This document shows positions 1-4,020 of a stretch of DNA of 5,177 bases, in pieces. The translations under genes and the position numbers were made by a program. Position 1 is the first letter of the stretch; each line of letters starts with the position of its first letter. The stretch is taken from contig JAUYDU010000406.1 in the NCBI GenBank assembly GCA_030691665.1, positions 1-5,177 of the forward strand. The letters run 5' to 3'. Under the pieces are notes generated by a model that saw only the letters and a list, made by a program, of their open reading frames with translations, was not told the origin of the DNA and searched no databases. Source of the DNA: Chloroflexota bacterium (GTDB lineage: Bacteria > Chloroflexota > Dehalococcoidia > SM23-28-2).

Positions 1-499
1 GGGGCGACACCTCCTCCTGCCACATCCGCTCCATCTCCACCGGCGGCCCGGGCATGGCCGCCAGGATGCGGCCGTCTCGCTCCACCCACCAGCCGGGGGC
101 GGTGCCGCGCGGGTTGCCGATGGGACGCGCCGAAGGGATGACGGCGGCCTGCTTGACGTTGCGTTCGGGCATGACCAGGCCGCGGTCGGCGAAGAAGGCG
201 CGGATCTCGGCCTCCAGCGCTGGGTTGATGCTCAGGGGCTCATCGAGGGCGGCGGCGATGGCCTCGCGGGTGACGTCGTCCTCGGTGGGGCCAAGGCCGC
301 CGGTCAGGAGGATGAGGTCGGAGCGGCCCCAGGCCTGCTGGATGGCCTCGGTGAGGCGGCCCAGGTTGTCTCCAACCTGGGATGTCCAGTAGAGGTCGAT
401 GCCCAGGGCGGGCAGGCGAGATGCGATGTGCTGGGCGTTGGTGTCCAGGATCTCGCCCAGGAGGATCTCGGTGCCAACGGAGATGATCTCCGCCTTCAT
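1..499 (-). CDS. cinA: CinA-family protein, N-terminal part (partial, runs off left edge)
   Basis: The first 166 residues of a CinA/COG1058 protein are visible; the rest lies beyond base 1. It begins MKAEIISVGTEILLGE, the usual CinA N-terminus, which fixes the ATG at 499. Visible family motifs of the MoCF-binding (molybdopterin-binding-like) fold are GTEILLGEILDTN (residues 9-21), TGGLGPTEDDVTRE (66-79), NPRGTAPG (129-136) and PGPPVEM (150-156). Known of the family: the N-terminal domain has been linked to ADP-ribose pyrophosphatase activity, and full-length CinA often carries a C-terminal NMN deamidase domain acting in pyridine nucleotide recycling. Whether that second domain is present cannot be seen. 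The gene lies downstream of comB on the same strand, separated by 189 bp of repeats, so it may have its own promoter. No Shine-Dalgarno sequence is visible upstream of the ATG. An out-of-frame ATG at 510 opens only four codons. The family call is near certain; the reaction is not. Confidence 0.95.
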   Translation of the reverse strand, partial: MKAEIISVGTEILLGEILDTNAQHIASRLPALGIDLYWTSQVGDNLGRLTEAIQQAWGRSDLILLTGGLGPTEDDVTREAIAAALDEPLSINPALEAEIRAFFADRGLVMPERNVKQAAVIPSARPIGNPRGTAPGWWVERDGRILAAMPGPPVEMERMWQEEVSP

Positions 500-505
500 G
501 GGGCC

Positions 506-534
506 AACATAGCTAGGGCTTCGGTGGAGGTCAA
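506..534 (-). promoter_or_regulatory. Candidate sigma-70-like promoter for cinA, possibly leaderless
   Basis: On the minus strand TTGACC (534 to 529) is followed after 17 nt by TATGTT (511 to 506). The -35 matches the consensus at 5 of 6 positions and the -10 at 4 of 6. A start about 7 nt downstream would fall at or next to the A of the cinA ATG (499). That agrees with the lack of any Shine-Dalgarno sequence there and suggests a leaderless transcript. This is pattern matching only. Confidence 0.45.
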
Positions 535-543
535 GCAGCGCAG

Positions 544-556
544 GCGGCGAAGCCGC
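544..556. repeat. Small inverted repeat (5-bp arms, 3-nt loop)
   Basis: GCGGC at 544-548 and GCCGC at 552-556 flank GAA. It lies upstream of the candidate cinA promoter in the comB-cinA spacer. No T-run follows on either strand, so I do not call it a terminator. At this GC content so short a dyad may be chance. Confidence 0.3.
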
Positions 557-576
557 TGGGGCCGAGCACCGCACTA

Positions 577-629
577 CCGCTCATGGTGAGCCTGCCTGCC
601 TGCCGGCAGGCCCGTCGAACCATGAGCGG
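577..629. repeat. Palindromic repeat, copy A (11-bp perfect arms, expanded loop)
   Basis: CCGCTCATGGT (577-587) and ACCATGAGCGG (619-629) are perfect inverted arms. Inside them, GAGC (588-591) and GTCGA (614-618) are the same loop sequences seen in copy B at 645-673, read on the opposite strand there. Between these loop blocks copy A has 22 nt where copy B has 2 nt, so about 20 nt appear to be inserted. The insertion holds three CCTG units (591-602) and a 14-bp perfect palindrome (598-611). It lies between comB and cinA and encodes nothing visible. It resembles REP-like intergenic elements. I recall similar sequences in metagenomic Chloroflexota but cannot check that here. Confidence 0.85.
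598..611. repeat. 14-bp perfect palindrome nested in the loop of repeat copy A
   Basis: GCCTGCCGGCAGGC is its own reverse complement. It is preceded by tandem CCTG units overlapping its left half. It lies exactly where copy A is longer than copy B, so it looks like a secondary insertion or expansion within a repeat. Confidence 0.75.
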
Positions 630-644
630 CGGGGCTGTCCGGGG

Positions 645-673
645 GCTCATCCTTCGACAGGCTCAGGATGAGC
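645..673. repeat. Palindromic repeat, copy B (9-bp arms, 11-nt loop)
   Basis: GCTCATCCT (645-653) and AGGATGAGC (665-673) are perfect arms around TCGACAGGCTC. The element starts 16 nt beyond the comB stop codon. Compared with copy A (577-629), the arm shares GCTCAT and the final T but has CC where copy A has GG, with the matching change in the other arm. No T-run follows on the minus strand, so it is a poor intrinsic terminator for comB, although the stem could still stabilise the mRNA 3' end. Confidence 0.85.
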
Positions 674-688
674 GGCGTACTTCAGATC

Positions 689-1495
689 TTACGCTAGCGC
701 TACCAAGCGCAGGCGGCCCTGGACGCGCTCCAGCCTTGGCACGATGGCACTGACGTCCCGCCCGGCGCAAAACGAAACGTCGTCTGCTAGGCCGAGGGCA
801 ACGAGCTCGCGGCCGTGGGGCGTCTCCCCCAGCGCGGCTTCCTCCCGGCCGCGTTGGGCGCGAAACGACTCCAGAGCCGCCCGAGCCTCGTCCGTCAGTT
901 CCAGCCTCGCTGCCTCGCGGCGGCCATCAGCCGGAGGCTGATCCGCCTCCGGCGGAGGGGAGACCAGCGCATCCAGGATGGCGCCCGCGCCGAGGGCATC
1001 CTCCGCGGCGAAGGCGGTGCCGCCTTCGTCGCCCGCGCAGACGATGGTGATGTCCAGCCCGCCGGTCGCCGCTGTCGTTGCGGCAGCCTGGGCCACGGCG
1101 CTCGCGTTCAGGAGGCATCCCACCAGCACCAGCGGGGCAGCGGCGGCCGCCATCAGCGCCCTGGTGCCGTTGGTGGTGCAGAGGATGGCTCGCCGGCCCC
1201 TCAGGTCGAGGGTGCTGAACTCGCGGGGCGAGTTGCCGTAGTCGAAGCCAGCGGGCGGCAGGCCACCTTCCTCGCCGCACAGCAGGTAGCCCGGCAGCTC
1301 GCGGGCCAGACGCCGCGCCTCCGCAATCGTGGCGGCGACGAGCACCCCTTCGACTCCCTGCTCGAGCATGGTGACGATGGTGGAGGACGCCCGCAGCACG
1401 TCCACCACGACGCACACCTGCCGCGAGAGGTCGCCCCTGAGGGACGGAACCAGGAACCTGTCCTGAGCTAGTCGAAGGATTACATCCAGCCTCAC
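689..1495 (-). CDS. comB: ComB-family 2-phosphosulfolactate phosphatase
   Basis: A 268-residue protein of the ComB family (PF04029). In archaea ComB hydrolyses 2-phosphosulfolactate to sulfolactate plus phosphate in coenzyme M synthesis; in most bacteria the physiological substrate is unsettled. Visible motifs: VVVDVLRASSTIVT (residues 29-42), CGEEGGLPPAGFDYGNSPRE (73-92), TTNGTRAL (107-114), CAGDEGGTAFAAEDALGAGAI (153-173, taken in parts: CAGDEGG, AAEDALGAG) and a C-terminal GLADDVSFCAGRD block (235-247). The GTG start at 1495 is chosen because AGAGGAG lies 8 nt upstream and RLDV follows it, as is usual at this N-terminus. An in-frame ATG at 1582 would overlap pyrF and add 29 residues unlike the family. 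Oddities: residues 6-12 (ILRLAQD) and 180-190 (PPPEADQPPAD) are encoded by repeat sequences also found elsewhere in the window. Both fall where I would expect variable loops. The ComB family call is firm; the substrate is not. Confidence 0.9.
   Translation of the reverse strand: MRLDVILRLAQDRFLVPSLRGDLSRQVCVVVDVLRASSTIVTMLEQGVEGVLVAATIAEARRLARELPGYLLCGEEGGLPPAGFDYGNSPREFSTLDLRGRRAILCTTNGTRALMAAAAAPLVLVGCLLNASAVAQAAATTAATGGLDITIVCAGDEGGTAFAAEDALGAGAILDALVSPPPEADQPPADGRREAARLELTDEARAALESFRAQRGREEAALGETPHGRELVALGLADDVSFCAGRDVSAIVPRLERVQGRLRLVALA
926..958. repeat. 33-bp double-hairpin repeat, copy 1, inside comB
   Basis: The unit holds two adjacent inverted repeats sharing one base: ATCAGCC/GGCTGAT (926-932 and 936-942, loop GGA) and TCCGCC/GGCGGA (942-947 and 951-956, loop TCC). 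A second copy lies at 2401-2433 with one difference in 33 bases (C at 950, T at 2425). Read on the minus strand it encodes PPPEADQPPAD of ComB, in frame and with no stop codon. The match spans two unrelated genes, so common protein ancestry cannot explain it. Confidence 0.93.
1461..1480 (-). repeat. Degenerate copy C of the TCGAC-nn-GCTC repeat, inside comB
   Basis: Read on the minus strand (1480 to 1461) this 20-nt stretch matches plus-strand positions 649-668 of copy B at 18 of 20 bases: ATCCTTCGAC, two different bases, then GCTCAGGA. The outer arms are reduced to about 5 bp or lost. It is translated as ILRLAQD close to the ComB N-terminus, between RLDV and the first conserved block. Confidence 0.7.
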
Positions 1496-1503
1496 CGTAG
1501 AGA

Positions 1504-1510
1504 CTCCTCT
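1504..1510 (-). promoter_or_regulatory. Shine-Dalgarno sequence that fixes the comB GTG start
   Basis: AGAGGAG on the minus strand lies 8 nt before the GTG at 1495. No comparable sequence suits another in-frame start, so this decides the comB start in favour of GTG over the upstream ATG at 1582. Confidence 0.75.
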
Positions 1511-1513
1511 GCC

Positions 1514-1542
1514 TTGACGCTCCCAGCCGTCGCCTATAATAT
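1514..1542 (+). promoter_or_regulatory. Sigma-70-like promoter for pyrF
   Basis: TTGACG (1514-1519) is followed by the AT-rich block TATAATAT (1535-1542). TAATAT (1537-1542) gives a 17-nt spacer; the consensus hexamer TATAAT (1535-1540) gives 15 nt. Either predicts a start near 1547-1550 and a leader of about 20 nt. The pyrF ribosome-binding sequence AAGGGGG (1551-1557) sits 11 nt before the ATG. This block is the most AT-rich stretch in the comB-pyrF gap. Confidence 0.7.
1536..1541 (-). promoter_or_regulatory. Possible minus-strand -10 element for comB
   Basis: The near-symmetric block at 1535-1542 reads TATTAT (1541 to 1536) on the minus strand, a good -10. It would start comB mRNA about 34 nt before its GTG. 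The -35 is weak: the best match near the right spacing is CTGGCG (1565 to 1560, 18-nt spacer). Using one AT-rich block for both directions would make this a bidirectional promoter. Confidence 0.4.
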
Positions 1543-1568
1543 GCGGCGGAAAGGGGGCGCGCCAGCAA

Positions 1569-2438
1569 ATGTTCTTCGTCAAGCTGCGAGAGGCTGTTCA
1601 GCGCAACCACAGCTTTCTCTGCGTCGGCCTCGACCCCGACCCCTCTCTTCTCCCCGAGAAGGACGTTCTCGCCTTCAACCGGGCGATCATCGAGGCCACC
1701 GCCGACCTGGCCTGCGCCTACAAGCCGAACCTGGCCTTCTACGAGGCGCTGGGCCCGGCGGGCCTGGAAGTCCTGCAAAGGACGGTCGAGGCTGTCCCCG
1801 AGGGTGTCCCCACCATCGCCGATGCCAAGCGGGGCGACATCGGCAACACGGCGGCGGCCTACGCCCGCGCCCTGTTCGACGTCTACGGCTTCGACGCCGC
1901 CACCGTGAACCCCTACCTGGGCGGCGATGCCTTGGGGCCTTTCTTAGAGCGAGCCGACAAGGGGGTATTCGTGCTCTGCCGCACGTCTAACCCCGGCGGC
2001 GCCGACTTGCAGGACCGCCTGGTGGTGGCCGACGGCGGCTCTCGGCCCCTGTACGAGGTGGTTGCCGAGCTGGCGCAGGAGAAGTGGAACGCTCGGGGCA
2101 ATGTGGGCCTGGTGGTCGGGGCCACCTATCCGCAGGAGCTGGGCCGCGTCCGCCAGCTATGTCCTCGCCTGACGTTCCTCCTGCCGGGGGTGGGGGCCCA
2201 GGGGGCGGACGTGGCGGCGGCCGTTGGCAACGCCTTGGATGAACAGGGCGGCGGGTTTATCATAAGTTCGTCACGGCAGATACTCTACGCATCGTCGGGC
2301 AGGGACTACGCCCAAGCCGCTCGCCGGGCGGCCCAGGCCCTGCGCGATGAGATCAACCGCCAGCGGGAGGCCATCCTGGCGGCCCGCTCAGGGCGGGGCT
2401 ATCAGCCGGAGGCTGATCCGCCTCTGGCGGAGGCATGA
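1569..2438 (+). CDS. pyrF: Orotidine 5'-phosphate decarboxylase (long, subfamily 2 type)
   Basis: A 289-residue cytoplasmic enzyme that decarboxylates OMP to UMP, the last step of de novo pyrimidine synthesis. Motifs: FLCVGLDPDPSLLP (residues 16-29), YKPN with K52, the catalytic block DAKRGD (D85, K87, D90), NPYLGGDALGPFL (114-126), CRTSNPGG (137-144), LVVGATYP (181-188), LLPGVGAQG (204-212) and ISSSRQILY (232-240), whose R236 probably binds phosphate. K52, D85, K87 and D90 supply the Lys-Asp-Lys-Asp set of this family. The ATG at 1569 fits the usual N-terminus and is the first in frame; AAGGGGG lies 11 nt upstream. The gene stands first in an apparent operon, 11 nt before the DUF951 gene. 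Oddity: the last 11 residues (QPEADPPLAEA) come from the 33-bp repeat at 2401-2433, which supplies a tail beyond the conserved fold; the stop codon lies just after it. Confidence 0.97.
   Translation: MFFVKLREAVQRNHSFLCVGLDPDPSLLPEKDVLAFNRAIIEATADLACAYKPNLAFYEALGPAGLEVLQRTVEAVPEGVPTIADAKRGDIGNTAAAYARALFDVYGFDAATVNPYLGGDALGPFLERADKGVFVLCRTSNPGGADLQDRLVVADGGSRPLYEVVAELAQEKWNARGNVGLVVGATYPQELGRVRQLCPRLTFLLPGVGAQGADVAAAVGNALDEQGGGFIISSSRQILYASSGRDYAQAARRAAQALRDEINRQREAILAARSGRGYQPEADPPLAEA
2401..2433. repeat. 33-bp double-hairpin repeat, copy 2, at the 3' end of pyrF
   Basis: It has the same two adjacent hairpins as the copy at 926-958: ATCAGCC/GGCTGAT (2401-2407, 2411-2417) and TCCGCC/GGCGGA (2417-2422, 2426-2431). 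The single difference (T at 2425) is in the loop of the second hairpin, so both stems are intact. It is read on the plus strand as the PyrF C-terminal tail. The pyrF stop codon (2436-2438) follows 2 nt later. Confidence 0.93.
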
Positions 2439-2443
2439 GGTGA
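2438..2443 (+). promoter_or_regulatory. Shine-Dalgarno sequence for the DUF951 gene
   Basis: AGGTGA begins on the last base of the pyrF stop codon. It is 6 nt before TTG at 2450 and 9 nt before GTG at 2453. It supports a non-ATG start here, since the nearby ATG at 2443 is out of frame with the conserved protein. Confidence 0.65.
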
Positions 2444-2449
2444 TGGGCC

Positions 2450-2683
2450 TTGGTGCTGGACATCCGTCTGGGCGATGTGGTTCGTTTGCGCAAGGTGCAC
2501 CCCTGCGGTAGCTTCCAGTGGCAGGTGGTGCGCCTGGGGGCCGATATCGGCATACGTTGCCTCCAGTGCAAGCGACGGGTCCTCCTGGAGCGTAGCGTCT
2601 TCCAGAAGCGGCTGAAGGCCTTCGTAGCGCGGGGGGATGAGGCGGCGGCGGATCCGACGCCATCTGTGCCCGAAGGACGCTGA
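2450..2683 (+). CDS. DUF951 family small protein, function unknown
   Basis: A 77-residue protein matching DUF951 (COG4481, YyzM-like): an LGDVVRLRK segment (residues 7-15), HPCG (17-20), W24, VVRLGADIGIRCLQCKRRV (26-44), then a basic ERSVFQKRLKAFV helix (47-59). C37 and C40 form a CxxC pair that could bind metal with C19 or H17; this is inference. The ending after about residue 60 is Ala/Pro-rich and probably disordered. The start is TTG at 2450 or GTG at 2453; both give a family-like VLDIRLGD beginning and differ by one residue. It lies 11 nt after pyrF and overlaps the transporter start (TGATG), so it is co-transcribed with both. The family's role is not established, and I assign none. There is no signal peptide or membrane segment. 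Confidence 0.9.
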   Translation: MVLDIRLGDVVRLRKVHPCGSFQWQVVRLGADIGIRCLQCKRRVLLERSVFQKRLKAFVARGDEAAADPTPSVPEGR

Positions 2684-4020
2684 TGGAGGAAGGACAGCTC
2701 CTGCGGCCGCGCCTGGAGGCAATGCGGGCGGGCTCTCTCCTGGAGGACCGCCGCTTCGTCTCCCTCTGTCTGGCTCGCTTCCTTTCGTCCTCGGCTCAGC
2801 ATGCCCTCTACTTCGGCCTGTTGATCGTGGTGGTGCAGCGCACCGGTTCCAGCATCGCCAGCGGCCTCCTCATCTTCTCTTTCCTCCTGCCCGCTGTCCT
2901 GACAGGCCTGTACACGGGGGTGGTGGCCGACCGCTGGCCCAAGCAGTTGGTGATGTTCCTCAGCCAGGGCCTGCGCGCGGCGGCCTGTGTGGCCTTCTTC
3001 GTGTGGGGCGATAGCCTGTGGCGGCTGTATGCCATAACCCTCGGTTTCGCCACAGTAGCCCAGTTCAACTCGCCGGCCGAGTCGGCGGCCGTTCCCGCCA
3101 TCGTTCCCTACGAGCGGCTGGCCGCGGCCAACGCCCTCCTCAACCTGACCTCCATACTGGCCCAGGGCATGGGCATGCTGGTGCTGGCGCCCCTGTTCAT
3201 GAAGACGGTGGGCGAGGGGCCGCTATTCATCGTGGCGGCCCTCCTGTTTGCGGGCGCGGCGGTCGTCGTCACCTCCCTATCGGATCTGGGGACAAGGGTA
3301 GAGCCCAGACAACGGCCAGTGATGGTCGGCAACGGGCTGATGGAAGAATTCCGGGAAGCCTGGCGGACGCTCGTCTCTGACAGGACAGCCTACAACGCCG
3401 TGATCCTTCTGACCTTGGCCAACACGGCTATCCTGGTGCTGGCGGCGCTTCTTCCCTCCTATCTGGACGAGGTGCTCGACACGCGGGTGGACAACGCTGC
3501 CTTCGTCTTCGCTCCGGCCGCCCTGGGGCTCCTGGCGGGGCTGCGGCTGGCCCCCTGGCTGGGCCGCTGGCTAGCCAACGCCCGCGTGGTGACGCTCGGC
3601 TTCATCCTGTTCCTGATGTCGCTGGCCGCCCTGGCCTTCGTGGAGGACCTGGCTGGCCTCATGAACGACCGGGCCGGTGCCTTGGTGGATGTGTGGGAGT
3701 GGAGCGGACTCTCTCTGGCGGCCACCGTAGCCATGGTTCTATCGATACCGGTGGGGTTCGCCTACTCGCTGGTGAGCGTTGCCGGGCGGGCGGTGCTCCA
3801 TGAGCGGGCGCCCGCCGATATGCGGGGTCGCATCTTCGCCGTTCAGATGGTGTTGGGGAGTCTGGCGTCGATCATCCCGCTGTTCATCGTCGGTGGGCTG
3901 GCAGAGCTGCTGAGCGCCAGGATCGTCATCAGCCTGGTGACGGCGGCGGTGGTGGTGGTGGCTATCTATGCCCGCCTGTGGGGGGCTCCCCAGGCGGAGG
4001 CCCTGGCGAGGACGGCATGA
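2683..4020 (+). CDS. Major facilitator superfamily transporter (first of a tandem pair)
   Basis: A 445-residue inner-membrane protein with about 12 hydrophobic segments: roughly residues 34-52, 57-82, 88-108, 112-130, 148-172, 179-198, 237-260, 271-290, 300-320, 343-366, 385-408 and 411-430. A hydrophilic central loop (199-236) separates the two six-helix halves. The MFS motif A variant GVVADRWPKQ (79-88) sits between helices 2 and 3. The AESAAVPAIVPYERLAAAN (132-150) and LHERAPADMRGRIF (372-385) segments recall the MFS_3/EntS-like exporter group, so an efflux role is plausible; no substrate can be read from sequence. The ATG at 2683 overlaps the preceding stop (TGATG) and has GAAGGA 5 nt upstream; ATG at 2722 is a less likely alternative. 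It is a paralogue of the next gene, with which it overlaps by 4 nt. Confidence 0.94.
   Translation: MEEGQLLRPRLEAMRAGSLLEDRRFVSLCLARFLSSSAQHALYFGLLIVVVQRTGSSIASGLLIFSFLLPAVLTGLYTGVVADRWPKQLVMFLSQGLRAAACVAFFVWGDSLWRLYAITLGFATVAQFNSPAESAAVPAIVPYERLAAANALLNLTSILAQGMGMLVLAPLFMKTVGEGPLFIVAALLFAGAAVVVTSLSDLGTRVEPRQRPVMVGNGLMEEFREAWRTLVSDRTAYNAVILLTLANTAILVLAALLPSYLDEVLDTRVDNAAFVFAPAALGLLAGLRLAPWLGRWLANARVVTLGFILFLMSLAALAFVEDLAGLMNDRAGALVDVWEWSGLSLAATVAMVLSIPVGFAYSLVSVAGRAVLHERAPADMRGRIFAVQMVLGSLASIIPLFIVGGLAELLSARIVISLVTAAVVVVAIYARLWGAPQAEALARTA
3799..3837 (+). repeat. Direct repeat within the transporter pair, copy 1 (paralogous segment)
   Basis: These 39 bases encode HERAPADMRGRIF of the first transporter. 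They match 5130-5168 in the second transporter at 35 of 39 positions, including most third codon positions. This is shared coding ancestry, not a mobile repeat. Confidence 0.8.

Noticed and set aside
54..392. Plus-strand open frame opposite cinA
   Set aside because: The minus strand encodes clear CinA motifs across the whole stretch; the plus frame is Arg/Ser/Pro-rich without family features.
645..673. Hairpin beyond the comB stop as an intrinsic terminator
   Set aside because: The stem is good but no T-run follows on the minus strand, and the same stem-loop type recurs as a repeat in and near comB.
815..1471. Long plus-strand open frame opposite comB
   Set aside because: The conserved ComB motifs lie on the minus strand; the plus-strand translation is Arg/Gly/Ala/His-rich with no recognisable family and is typical antisense shadowing at high GC.
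1496..1582. Upstream in-frame extension of comB to an ATG at 1582
   Set aside because: It would overlap the pyrF start and promoter and add 29 residues unlike the family, whereas GTG at 1495 has AGAGGAG 8 nt upstream and the expected RLDV beginning.
926..2433. CRISPR array or attachment sites formed by the 33-bp repeats
   Set aside because: Only two copies about 1.4 kb apart with genes between them, no regular spacers, no cas genes and no integrase.
3941..3960. GGC/GGT triplet run as a microsatellite or G-quadruplex
   Set aside because: It encodes A-A-V-V-V-V in the last membrane helix of the first transporter with ordinary codons; the G-runs are only two bases long.
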